Source: Terana coerulea (taxonomy: Eukaryota > Basidiomycota > Agaricomycetes > Polyporales > Phanerochaetaceae). Taken from it: a stretch of 64,000 nucleotides of DNA. How positions within the stretch are numbered: the stretch's first letter is position 1; each line of letters starts with the position of its first letter. The DNA lies in NCBI GenBank assembly GCA_024811115.1, contig JAKOGH010000635.1:1-64000 (forward strand). Reading direction: 5' to 3'. The translations under genes and the position numbers were made by a program. The notes beneath the pieces were generated by a model. The model had not been told where the DNA came from. It saw only the letters and a program-made list of their open reading frames with translations, and did no database searches. Shown here one piece after another: positions 10,122 to 21,771 of the stretch.

Positions 10122-12713
10122 CTTGCGCGACAGTGGATAAACGTATGCAGAGGAGTGGGCTCGTGTAACAAAGCATTAGCAAGCAGACTGCACGCCATTT
10201 TATAGCACAGATTCGGTGGCGTGATCAGCGGACTACGTCCGCCAAGAGGTGTGTCTTTGTGCGATGCGCTACGCCAGGCAGAGAGGAGCGCGCAAGAAGG
10301 TGATGCGTTTGGTGAGAAGAGTGCTGTAGAACGTCAGCTAGGGTCGTCCTTCGCGAAAGAAAACTCACACCAGAGTGTGTGCATGATTGCAAAGCTTTGC
10401 AAAGTACTCTGACAGTGGTATGATCCCTCGCTGGACGACTTGTTTAGCGGTCGGGTCATGAGCGTGGGGTCGTTTCGTGTGGTATTGCCGAGGTCTCCGA
10501 ATCGAAGTATGGCAGCATTCTCGAGTCGTGATATCAGGTTGATACATCCTATGCTTGTAGTTAGAAGCTAGATAACGCGTCACCTTCGAGGAGAGGTGTA
10601 GAGTACGAGAGAGCCCATTGCGCGGCGGGATCAGGCGCATATTCTCTTACGTTTACTCGATGACGTGTACTTTAGGGCAAGCTTATAACACCTAAGAATC
10701 CATCGTAGATCGCCACACTCCTTGGCCTGGTCGACGTTGCCTTGCTCGCATGGCCAATATTATTATTAATGACTATCTGTCTCGTTGCTGTATCCACAGC
10801 TGTGCCCACTAAGTACTTGTCTTGAAAACCTGTCAGCTCCGGGAGGACTGCATGCATGTGATTTTCAAGCCGACGCCCGAACACTTTGGGCAATCCCGCC
10901 TCTCAAGCGTCGGGAGTTGCCGAACTCGCACCGAGTCTTTAGAAGCACGCATGTCGTCCAGGACGGTGTGCCATACTTACCTGGCTGTTCCGAGCGGCTG
11001 GACCAGGAGCGATTGCCCAAGAACACAACATTCTCCCCCGAATCGGATCGACGAGACCCTCCTCGGCCTTCGTTCAAAGGTCGCGGCGGCCAGGGACGAT
11101 GTGCAGTCTTGTGCAGTGTAGGCGAGTGTAGGCGAGACCGCTGAGAGGCTTCCTCGTACAACGACAGGCTTATCGGGCGACGGTGCCGTCGATACTTGTC
11201 GACACGTGTGCAGGCGTATCAAGCCGGACAGTGCTTGGCTTTGGATCGCCCACTGGTCCGACAGGACCAAGTCCGAGACAGTGCGTAGATAATCGGGCTA
11301 TAGGTGGCGCATGGCAGCTAAAATAGCATGAGCTGAAGGTGGTAGGGTAGAGTAGGCGGATAGAAGAACTGACTTGGAGAGTAGGGACGCTATACATAGT
11401 TCCGTTCTCAGGCTAAGTCGCGAAATAAGGTCGACGCACCAGTCCGGAAATGAGAAGAGCTTCGAGTGCGGACCCTGCCGTCGCCGCATGGTTCGTGCAG
11501 TGCAGCGTCGAGTTTGAGGTTGGTTGATACGGGAACGAATGCGAGAGCGGGCCTAGGTAGGCACTGGAGTACCGTCGTCTACTCGAGACTAATCTGCACA
11601 TGGGCTGTCACACTCTGCTGAAGGCGGGACATGCACAGATGTAGATGTATGTCCTGCAAAAGCGACAAGCTGTTAGAATGTTTCGAACCACGCAGGTTGT
11701 GGATGCAGCGCTTACTGAATAGATGTCACGGAACGTAACTATTCGAGCGCACCCTCATCTGCTATCGATAGAGATGCGAGGTCATGCGAGGCCTTCTGTG
11801 TGACCTCAAGGTTACTCCCAGTGGGACTCTGGTTCCACCCTCGTTCAAACTTCGCGTGATACCCCAACGTACCGCCCATAGAACTCACTCTGAACGCAAC
11901 TCTGGGTCGGTACGCCTTGGGAAACGCTGTGACAGGTCTATGTCGTACGAGAGACGTACACGGCAGCGCCGTCTGCTCAGGAACTCGGCCGGGATCAATA
12001 TGAAGCTGCGAAAGCGCTGCTGGGGGCACTTGCACGGCCAGCGATGCGGGTTGAAAACGGTCATGAGGGATATTTCGTGGGAGCGTCCAATGGCACGTCA
12101 ACGACGTTCTGACTCGTCTGCAACGTCCTGGAGATGCTCCTGCCCGCTGGGCGAGGTCCGGAGGCACATGAGGTCGGGCGCGCGCTGTGATTGCACGTTG
12201 CCTGGTCGTGGAGGGGCACCGTCACAGCGACGGCCATGTCCGCTTCCCGCACCTCCCGACACACCGCCCGCGCGCCGTTGTGCGGCGTGAAATGCGCGAG
12301 GTCCTCGAGCCCCTTCTTCGTCATTTCTCCCTGCCGATGCAAAGGATGTGGAGTGGGGCGTGTGACGTGGGAGCCAATTGTCGGCTGGGAAGTATCACGC
12401 CCGTGACAGCGAGGCGACCGAGGGACGCCAGCCTACGCCAGCCTTGGGTCCGTCACTGTCACGGATCGGGACGCGGAATGGGCGCCTGGGTTTCCACGTG
12501 GCGGGAGGGATCCCAGTTTTCCCCGGCTCGAGCATCGAACGGCCAAATGAAACCCCCATGCAACCTCAACGCCTCTACAAAAGCCTCATTTCCTACGCCG
12601 AGTCGTCTTCATCTGTTCCGTCTCACTCGTCGTGTAGCTATTAAACCGACACGCATCGTCCGCGACCTGGCCACAACGCCCACCCATCCACCTACCCGAC
12701 TCCTGCTAAAGCG
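10122..12713. other. 2.6-kb stretch without supported gene
   Basis: Both strands carry medium open frames (11739-12167 minus, 11784-12290 plus) that overlap each other. None has a motif, signal peptide or exon-like boundary I trust. The right end must contain the promoter of the MKSCLK gene starting at 12714. Confidence 0.4.
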
Positions 12714-14729
12714 ATGAAGAGCTGTCTGAAGTTGTCGCCGCCGTACACCCCGCTGCTGCACAGCAGCCGCGGTACCCCAACGAATCACGGAGCGTATCTC
12801 CAACTTCCGAAGCATGTCAGCACCCTCAGCTACGAAAGAACGTCTCGTTCTGTCAGGAGGAGGAGATGGAGTACTTTGAGGCGGACGATTGGGATAGGAC
12901 TCCCGCCCCTGTTGCCCCAAAGTTATCTTACCAGTGCGTATCGCTATTTCATTCCACGATTGACTTTCCTCGTCGTGCAAGGTGTCGTGTGAGGGGCTTG
13001 CTCTGGTGCTGTGTCCCAAGCGAGTCATCTTAACTCGATTACCTAATACGGTATTGTTGCCGTGCTCCGCCTGCGCTGTTCAGGACGTCATGCCGCCAGC
13101 CGGGTTTGCCCTCGAGCTATCACAAAAATCTGGAATGCGCGGCCGTAGGCCCCGTCGCCCGACTCGAGAGTGCGGACGGCTCTCAGTCACGAGGGCTGAG
13201 GGGCATGCGGCGGACGCCTATAAAGGTCTTCGAGACGAGCTTAAATCTTTGCTGTGCAGTGCTGCTAAAGCTGTTGCTGACCGGAGATCATCTCAAACAG
13301 GGACATCCTCGAACTGAAGGCGATCATGAAGTCGCTTCCTCGAGCACCATCTTCAACCTACCGCCCTCCATTCTCGTCCATGTCCATACCGCGGGACCCT
13401 CCATCTCAAGCCTCATCTTCATCATCGTCAAATCAACCGTTCCCCATCTCGCGCTTTGCATCCGCGCCGTCCCTCACTCCGTCGAAGTGGAAGAATCGTG
13501 ACGACTCTGCCAACGTGTGCCCCGAGATCCTACCATATCTCGACTCGGTGCCCATCCGACTCCTCCCGCTGCTGCCTCCCTCCGAAGAAGGGTCGCAGGT
13601 TAACACCCCCTCTCCATGCTCACCGCCTGTGACCTCACATTCTACCCCGCTACTTGCCACTCCTGCTGAGCCCTCTGAACCGCCAATACCGAAGCTCAAT
13701 CTCCAAGAGTCCTCTTCACATTCTCCCCGCCCTATGGTCACGCCTCCTTCTACTCCTCAGCCTCACGGCCTCCCCCCTCCAATTGCTCCTCGCCTCAGAG
13801 CGAACTTCACTTTCCTCCCACTCTTGCCTGTGCAGGAAGAGCCCAAGGCACCGCCTCCGCCGCCTGTCCTCACCCCTCCCACTCCGACCAGGCGGTTCAA
13901 CATGACATTCGTGCCGCTGCTCCCGCCAGAAGAGCCTACACCTGCACCGGCCCCTGCGCCCGCAGAGCTCACGCCGCAGAACGAAGCACCGCCAGACACA
14001 GAACACCACGACACCGAGCTGGAATACCACAGCTCGCCCCCGCAGACGTACCTCAACATCGCACGGTCGTACACCTCAACGCCGTCGCTGTCATCTGCCA
14101 GCGACACGGACACGGAGAGCGAAACGCCGAGCCTGAGCAGCCCGTGCCCGTCGTCGCCCGCCGAGAGCGAACTCATGGCGCCGTACTTCGACGGGCGCAT
14201 GCCCGCGGCGGGGCACAGCGAAGTCGTCGAGTCGAACCACAATCCGTACTTCCCCGCGCTGCCTGCGTCAGGGAACATGCGCTCGCATGCGGTGCGTGTG
14301 GGCGACGCCATGGTGCGCAAGATCACGATCGAGGCGCTGCCGAGCCCAGTGCTCATGCCACCGTCGCCGTTTAGTCTGAACCCGCCGGACGTGGATGGGG
14401 CCGAGGGTGAGGGCGACGCGGACAGCCTGGCGGCGCTACGGGGTGCGACGCCGACGCGCGGTAAGCGGGCGTTTGTCGTGCGGCCGTCGGCGCTGTCGTC
14501 GCTCGCGACGCCGCAGACACTGGAGGCGGTGTCGGAGAGCCTGAACGCGCTGGCGGTGGCGGGCATGATGGCGGGCACGCCGACGGCGTCGCCTGCGCCC
14601 GAGACGCCCGAGTTGACGGTCGAGTCGATGCGCGACACGCCGTACTCGCGTGTGCCGGAGTTGCGGAGGCGCGTCAACGACGTGGGCGAGACGATCTTGG
14701 GGCCGAGCATACGAAGGAAAGAGTTCTAG
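12714..14729 (+). CDS. long MKSCLK-module protein, Pro/Ser-rich
   Basis: Exon 1 (12714-12933) starts MKSCLKLSPPYTPLL. It continues, one base out of frame, with RKNVSFCQEEEMEYFEADDW and DRTPAPVAPKLSYQ. A donor GTGCGT after 12933 and acceptor at 13300 (367-nt intron) join SYQ to DILELKAIMKSLPR. This module matches the short gene at 37771-38135 (RKSVTFC ... VDDWDRSP ... LTYQ/DVYELKEL) including the intron position and phase. Exon 2 adds about 470 disordered residues rich in Pro, Ser and Thr. They include three copies of a motif ending PLLP followed by acidic residues (IRLLPLLPPSEEG, FTFLPLLPVQEEP, MTFVPLLPPEEP). One missing base near 12759 (CTGCTGCACAG) explains the exon 1 frame change. R/K-x-V-x-F fits the PP1-docking consensus, so a phosphatase-regulatory role is possible but unproven. 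Confidence 0.75.
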
Positions 14730-15487
14730 TGCGCAGTGCAGAGGGCTGCTTTTGGGCGGGGGCGTACAGTGCATATATCTTCGTCATTCGCCGGTCCATA
14801 CAGCATTCCATCCTTCTACCGTCTCCTCATCAGATATCCACTCACCCGATCCCCATTGCATCATTCCCATTGAATCGTCCTCATTATTCGTCCATTATTC
14901 TCTCTATATGCTGCTGTCCGTGTCACTGCCTTCCCTGTGGTACGTGGTGCATCCTCACCAGTCAGCAGTTTCTGTACACCATCCATACTCTCTATCCCCA
15001 GTCTCAATACGATACCTTACATGTCGCGATCCTCTAAACCGGACGTTCTAGTACCACATCTATACATGCCCGTAGCGGGTCGCTTTGACGTTTCACACAT
15101 CTTGGGATTTCTGATGGCTTCAGGTCTTCGGTGCGTGGTACTCACGGACAAAACCTCAATAGTGTACGTGCCCTCTAATTCTTATAGCAAGTGTTTTAAT
15201 AGCACATGTTTCCTATCATAATCCTTGCAGTCCTTTGGCTTGATTCATCGTATTGTCCTGCAGCAGCCGTTCAGCGATATCGATGCCAGGCGCCAAGGCT
15301 CGCAGTTTGACAGTGGGCGCCAGTGCTCGAGGCTCTCTCGTGCAAGTTTTGATGTGCGTCCTGAGGCCTGACTCCTGACTAGGATGTCATCGGAACCGTT
15401 GTTTCGCTAGACATTACGCAGGTGCATTGTGTATTGATTGGCTCGTCTGCCCCGTCGTGCTTACTTCCTGCCAGGTTGCGAGACACC
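14730..15487. other. intergenic, 3' flank and MYND upstream region
   Basis: AT-richer DNA after the long MKSCLK gene. I see no gene or RNA here. Confidence 0.4.
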
Positions 15488-17478
15488 ATGAGTAATGAAT
15501 TCAAGGGCGGGCACTGGGGAGACCGTCACCGGGTCTCAAACCCTCTGCAATACCTTCAGATCCCGCGTTGTGGGCGGAATATCTATTGTTTAGAGATGGG
15601 ATGCGCGACCCTGGGATGATAGACCAAGCTTTGACGTTCTTGGATAAATTGCAGGACGCAGACGAAGGGACCTAGGAAACGCTCCTTAAGACTAGCTTTC
15701 CCCTGGCTGTGTTTCAACTCCTCACAACAGAAGTGTTCGGCTATAGCAGGGCAACTTTTATAGCTCAGGAGACAGCACCGGACTTTGCACAGGTGAGTAA
15801 ATTCCTTGAACATCGAGCATGATGGATCTCTAAGATGGTGTCGTGCAGGCGTATATCACGTGGCTGACACAAATGTTCAACTGATGCCTGAACTCCCTCA
15901 CGACTATTGCATATTGGGGCAGTCTTTTCCTTACTCTCGACCCGAAATATTTGCAAGGCGCCGCAGATGTCATCATGAAGGACACTCCGAAAGTCTGGAA
16001 CACACTCTGGGAGCTTAGAACACCGCTACTGGACACAGTTCAGCATTCAGCGGCTCGACTTGAAGCATACGATAGCGATGGTGGTAGACTCCCTGGTCTT
16101 CACTACAGTCTTACTTCCTGTGCAATACAACTGCTTATTCTGTATGGCACATATCGGTGAATGATAACAGACTCAACTCACTCATCTGGCATTAGTCGCT
16201 GATAATTGGATTTATAGAGACGACACAAAACCACTATCGAGGTCTTGTATGGCGCATGTGATGCTCACGATTTGGGCCCTCAGTAGCCGTCGCCCAATAC
16301 AATCTCAGGCTCTTACCTCGATGGTCGAACTGGTCCGCGAAGTTAACCCTAATCCCTCGATCTCATTTTGTACGTTTTACGGCGAGGTGTCGACCGGCTG
16401 CACACCGCCCCGAGTGATCTCTCTCGCCATACTACGAGACCTTAGAGATGAAGCACTCATTGATAACGACCTTCAAGGCACGCTTCCGCTCGCGTTCTTC
16501 CTGCGGCCGCAAGGAATCCAGGAACCATTCTCCATTGCTACCCCTCTCGAGCGAAAGATACTTGTATCTTATTTGTCCGCATTCCGTCGCTACCTTTGTA
16601 GCAGTGCCAAGTCAACCGAAGATGACGGTGCAACTGGCTATGTAACAATCAACTTCCTCAGGTGAGATCATATCCTGCTCACCACATGTCGCATAGTCGC
16701 AACCTACTCAAAAATCTATGCTTGATATTCAGGGCTGTACTTGTGCTGCCTTCCGTATCTTCACCAAAGGTCAAGATTGGGAAGATATCCGAGCTCTTCT
16801 TGGATGAAATGATTGTTGCTCTCGCTGCCTGCTTGCGGATAGTCATAGAATGCCAGAACAAATCATGGGCTGGTGTGCTCCCTTTCCCTCGTCTTGAGCA
16901 AGTTCACTGATATGCTCATCGATCCTTCAGAACACATAGGTGTACTTTCACTTCAGCTCTGCACTCGTCTGCAAGAATACCGTCGTTCTCCTTCAAGTTC
17001 TGACAGGGATCCCAAAACTTCAACGATCAGTCATCACACTCATGGGGTATGGGCAACAGCGCTTGTAGCCCTCACCACGGACAAAAATTTCCGGTCCAAG
17101 TTTACTGCACTTGAGTGGCGGCACCTTTACAATCCTTGTCGTAGCCTAGCTGAAGACCTGTCATTTGGGAACAAACCTCCAGGATCTGTGTTCGGGCCAC
17201 TGGAGCGCTGCCACTGGGCAGAGTGCGCATGTAGCGTCTTCCACCTGAGACACTGGGTCCGAGTGTCCAAAGGCTGCTCTCTCGTTGCGTACTGCAACGT
17301 GAAGTGCCAAGAGAGGTGAGTTTGCTGGTGCGTATATATCGTAGACCTCCCATTGATGATATGCGACCTCAGAGACTGGCAAGACGGAGAGCACAAGTCC
17401 CAGTGTAGGGCACGGGTAGGGCGTAATTGTATCCAGGAAGACTTGCCAGCATCGCGACGGGAGGCATCTAGGTCTTAG
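15488..17478 (+). pseudogene. MYND-family member 1, disrupted
   Basis: The family exon plan is intact: exon 1 to 15792, then 15849-16156, 16218-16661, 16733-16873, 16931-17315 and 17373-17478, all joined by GT-AG introns in the same phases as the paralogues. Lesions: the exon 1 N-terminus changes frame near 15520-15560. TAG at 15673-15675 stands where paralogues have the Trp of TW-xx-LL. TGA at 15882-15884 stands where a paralogue has the Arg of LFNRCLDS. The MYND finger reads CHWAECACS ... VSKGCSLVAYCNVKCQ ... DWQDGEHKSQC, with Ser (TCC, 17266-17268) in place of the Cys found as VCKGC in all other copies. Downstream exons stay open, so an N-truncated product is conceivable. MYND fingers are protein-interaction modules; no SET or other enzymatic domain is seen. 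Confidence 0.75.
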
Positions 17479-18379
17479 GAGCCGTGCCTTGCTCCATTGC
17501 CACGTTGCTTCACAGAAATAGGCGGGCCTCTCCGGCCACTCGCCGCCGCAAACTCTGGTTTCGATTTTCGTTCGCCCACTTCAGCTCGACAATGACGCGT
17601 GCCTGGACAGGAGGTTGACGTACGAGACTCGACGTTTCGGTGCTTCACACCTTCATCGCACGACTGCCTGCACTGTCGGTCCTCGCGAACCTATGGACCG
17701 CGCAAGTCCTCGGAGCGGCTGAGCTCACGGCCGAGTTTATGCGCAGGCCACCGCACGCCGGAAGTGTGCGCACCTGGAGGAGAGCGCACACAACCATTTT
17801 ACTGCCTTTTACCTGCTTCGTTGCGCATCGTGCCCCTTTACTCCATCCATGTTTTACATTCCCCGCGTGTGCAGGCTGTCCTCACTAACCGATTTTTATC
17901 TTTCTCTACACCTAGCGGTGCGCTTTCCTTTATCTTGCCCGTCTCAGCACGCCTTGAAATGCCCCGGAAGCTCTGATTTGGCTTCTCAGCATATTGAAGG
18001 GCCTCCCTAAGCATGTAAGATTTGCTTAATTTCCTCACGTGCACCGTATAGCTGATTGCTACATTAAATCTGCCAGTTTACCTCGCTGCGCTGTCGGGCC
18101 CATGATATGTATTCTACAGGCTTTCGTATGCCACCCATTCGTAATGCACGGCTTAAGTTCGTCGTTTCACACTCGCACATCGTTGTAGTTGTGGCACCGG
18201 ATACTAATAACGACTTCAGAGCGACCCAGTGAAAGCTACAGACGCGCTCTGAGCAGATAAAGTTTATGCACTGACAAGTCTGCCCGCATATGAATATATA
18301 ACCGCCGCGTGTGAGCCGCATGCTTTTTTATATCAAAGGTTGATTGCGACGAGTCGCCTTCCATTCCACGCTCTGCCTT
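17479..18379. other. spacer between MYND copies 1 and 2
   Basis: No trace of MYND exons 1-3 was recognised here, although copy 2 begins at exon 4 just downstream. The open frame at 17599-17976 has no support. Confidence 0.35.
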
Positions 18380-19057
18380 CGTACGTCTGCAAACTTGTCT
18401 CGGCCAAGCACCCAGACGATGAAGATTTCAGAGTTCCTCATTTATGAGATTATTGTCATTCTCCCCACCTGTGTAAGAATAACCATGGAATGCCAGAACA
18501 AAGAGTGGGCCGGTGCGTACACTTACTAGAACAAAATTCTCCGGCACGCTGATCCAACCTTCAGAACACATTGGTGAGATCTCAACCCAGCTATATCACC
18601 GACTGCAGGAATTCCGTCGCTCTGATTCTGGTTCCGAGATGGATCAGACAACCGCAACAATTGGCCATTACGCCTACAATGCCTGGGACACGACGCTCAA
18701 TGTTCTCTGGAAGACTGGTAGCCGATCCTTTCAGTCGTCCTTGACTGCGTCGGAATGGAAGCGCCTTGTGAACCCGTGGCGTAATCTAGGAAGAGTCATG
18801 CCATTCGAGACGAAACCTTCGGAGACAGTTTTTGAACCTCTGGCGTGGTGTAACTGGTCAGACTGCGCTTGTAGCGTTTTACATCCAAAGCATCGGATGA
18901 GAGTGTGCAAAGGCTGCTCGCTCATGGCGTACTGCAACGCGAAGTGCCAAGAAAAGTGAGCGGCCGTTTCCATCTAGTGGAACTCTGCTGATCTGGACCG
19001 ACTAGGGACTGGAAAGAAGGGAGTCACAAGTCTAGGTGTAGGGCACGGAGGATGTGA
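18380..19057 (+). pseudogene. MYND-family member 2, 5'-truncated copy
   Basis: Only the last three family exons are present. The first is KISEFLIYEIIVILPTCVRI to WAG (ends 18512). The second (18565-18955) carries EHIGEISTQLYHRLQEFRRS and the finger CNWSDCACS ... VCKGCSLMAYCNAKCQ. The last (19006-19057) carries DWKEGSHKSRC. It is closest to copy 1 (KISELFLDEMIVALAACLRI; HIGVLSLQLCTRLQEYRRS), so it probably arose by partial tandem duplication. The zinc ligands are complete here, unlike copy 1. Whether it is transcribed from a new start is unknown. Confidence 0.7.
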
Positions 19058-19548
19058 GTGCGCCTACGCAGACACAGGGAGTATCCAGACGAAGAACAGC
19101 CTTTGAGGACGTCCCAAAATTTGCGCATACGAGCAGTCCTTGCGAGCTTCGGCGATGTTTGAGAGCCGCAATATTCAGCCTGTCTTTACTCTGCCAGTAT
19201 CGTACCTTCAGAAATAAACCATGTAATTAAAGAGCAGGGGGGACATTGCATAGCACTTGCGACATTACCTTTGACAAACTTGGATCGGAGCTGACTCGGA
19301 AGCGCCCAAAGGACTCACATACCGAGTAAGGTGATTCGCATACCGTTCTTGAGCTTGAACTTCAGCCATCATGTGTCCGCGTCATGGTTGTAGCCTTCTG
19401 CTTGCCTGCTATTCCTCTCTATGCTACTCTCTTGTCTCTTAACCCTTCGGTTGCATCGCGTGCGTTGTGTACGATATCATCGACAGATACTTGCACGTCG
19501 CCCACTGCAGCACGCTCACCTGAAGTCCGCCGAAGCGAAGTCCACTAA

Positions 19549-21438
19549 ATGGACCGAATCGATTGGGAGGACGTTAGCGAATATTTATTACCGGAGAATG
19601 CCTCACGATGGAAGGAACTTCTGCACGACAACCATTTCCGTGAGGTATACGACAGAGTCGGTCTGACTATGGACATCTTGACAGCGGTGGAGGACGCAGA
19701 CGGGGATGAAACTGTATGGAGCGCGTTGCTCGACACACAATTCGTCCAGGAGGTCTTTCGGTTGTTACTTGACAAGCATATATGTGGATATACTCGGGAA
19801 GAACTGATAGGATGGCAGGGCGTGCGGGAAGATTGGTTTAGGATCTTGACTTTGGTGTGTCGCTATAATCTTGTTGGATATGATGACGGTTCTAACCGCA
19901 TAGGGCCACAGCCTTATTGCCTTACCCTATTCCTGATAGTGGCGGAATGCCTGTGGTGCTTTGCGTACGACGGTTTAGCAAGTGCCGGCGGTCTCGACCA
20001 TCGATGTGGTCAGGCAGTGAACAACACACTGGACGTCATCCTATCGAATTTCCCAGAAGTATGGCGCCGTCTATGGGATGTCCGTTCGCCTTTCCTTGAT
20101 AGCACAAGTATCATCGAGGATTCTGAATCCCGGTTCGGATGCGACGACAGTACCATGCACTACTGTCTGTCCGACATCGCTAGTGTTCTGGTGCAGCTGC
20201 ACAGAGCATACAGGTGAGTCGCGCTCGCTGTTGAGGCATGTAACCCGTTGTTATTCGTGCTAAGAACCTCCCAGAGGTCCGAAGTCATATCAAAGCCTCG
20301 GGAAGACCCACCTACCACATGTGCAGCTAGTTCTGTGGATACATAGCCAAGACTCGGAAGTTCAACGTGAAGCAGCGGCGTGGATTTATGCTACCCTGGA
20401 GCGCGATTATCACGAAGGATTCACGGACTTCTGGAACGAGGTGGCGAACGGTAGCACCCATCCGGACGCAATATACAGTGCTATGCTCCGTGACCTCAAG
20501 GATGAGACCAATGTCAACGGCAATCTGGTAGAGGTCACCTACCTCGTGGTGCATCTGCGTCCGGAGGTTCCCGGCCAACCGTACAGCATCGTCGAAAAGC
20601 TAAGACGACAGATCATGTGGTATAGCCTGGGAGCATATCGTCGGCAGCTCTGCAGCGGAGACTGCATGAACAAGAGCTTTCAGGAGCGTATAGTCGATTT
20701 GGAAGGCCTGTATATATCGTAAGCCCTCCGTGTCCTCTCGCGCCAAGTTCAATGTTAACGCCACCATGTAGGAGCATACTTACTTCCTCGTCAACATTTG
20801 CCTATCTCTCCGAGCCCATGGTGTACGCTGTCATACCTGTGCTCGCGCACATGATCGTTGCTATAACCCAGCAGCAAGGGAAAACGTATCTTAGTATGAA
20901 TCGTTTTCAGTCCCTCTGATTCGCGATGCCACAACTCACACATGTACTTAGAGGCAGTACTGCACGGCCTCGAACAGTGCTGTATTGTCCTCGAAGACGT
21001 TCTTTCAACGAGATTGATCCATCCTCGAAACGAGCCGCTCCGACACTTCAGCCAGAACATCTGGCGATCTGTCCTCGACGCCATCCTCGACAAATCGCTC
21101 CAAAACCGTCCCGCCTGGCGTCACACACACCGCTCCTGGACGAGGCTGGATACCTGCCTGACAAGTCTCCGGAAGCCTCACATCGACAAGCCGCCCCAGC
21201 AAAGTGTTGCGCCGTTGGAAAGATGTGCATGGCACGAGTGCTTCTGTAGCGCTTATAAGCCGCTCCATCGCCTACGGGTGTGCAAGGGCTGCTGGACTGT
21301 GGCGTACTGCAACTCGAACTGTCAGACGCTGTGAGCCATTAATTTTTGAATTGTGACGGACGAGACTGACAGTCAGTGCTTTTTAGAGATTGGTCAAATG
21401 GCGGCCATTCGATGAACTGTCGACGGCGACATGAGTGA
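19549..21438 (+). CDS. MYND zinc-finger protein, family member 3
   Basis: Starts MDRIDWEDVSEYLLPENA, matching family starts of the form DSDSW-x-T-I. Exon 1 continues through VWSALLDTQFVQEVFRLLL. A probable in-frame intron (GTGCGG near 19822 to CCACAG near 19911) precedes PYCLTLFLIVAECLW. Later exons are 20275-20718 (HVQLVLWIHSQDSE, AMLRDLKDETNVNG) and 20772-20885. A further exon carries the finger CAWHECFCSAYKP ... VCKGCWTVAYCNSNCQ, and a final exon ends DWSNGGHSMNCRRRHE. All zinc ligands are present. The junction near 20886-20965 does not join cleanly in frame, so one exon end is unsettled. This is the best-preserved plus-strand copy. The N-terminal ~400 helical residues are family-specific and unassigned. 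Confidence 0.65.
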
Positions 21439-21771
21439 AAACTGCGGCGCACGATCATGAGAAGTCCCCCGGCATACTTTATCCCTATTCTATTCTCGAT
21501 TCTACCTCTACGAGACCATATATTCTGTCTGTGGTGCTTTGCTAATGCGATCCAACGTGCAATCCATTTCGCCTCTTCTTGCCCACCCTTAGCTATGCTC
21601 CATTCCCGGCTCAAATGCTTTGCTGAATCCGGGTAGTGCAATTGATATCGGATGGGATATTTGGGACCCCAAGGTTGTACGTCTTCGAATTCTTTTCGCA
21701 CACGAGCTAGAACGAGCTGACCGTCACTTCTAGTCACGGCCGGTCATATCTTGACTTGTTTGATTGCCTAG
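21439..21771. other. intergenic
   Basis: Spacer between MYND copy 3 and the left copy of the duplicated unknown gene. Nothing recognised. Confidence 0.4.

Noticed and set aside
11739..12167. 142-codon minus frame before the MKSCLK gene
   Set aside because: Looked exon-like at its C-terminus, but an overlapping plus frame is equally long and no flanking exon could be joined.
15488..17478. Classic RIP as the cause of MYND decay
   Set aside because: Only two transition nonsense codons in copy 1 are seen, the DNA is not AT-enriched, and the other lesions are indels or a tandem duplication. Kept only as a weak possibility.
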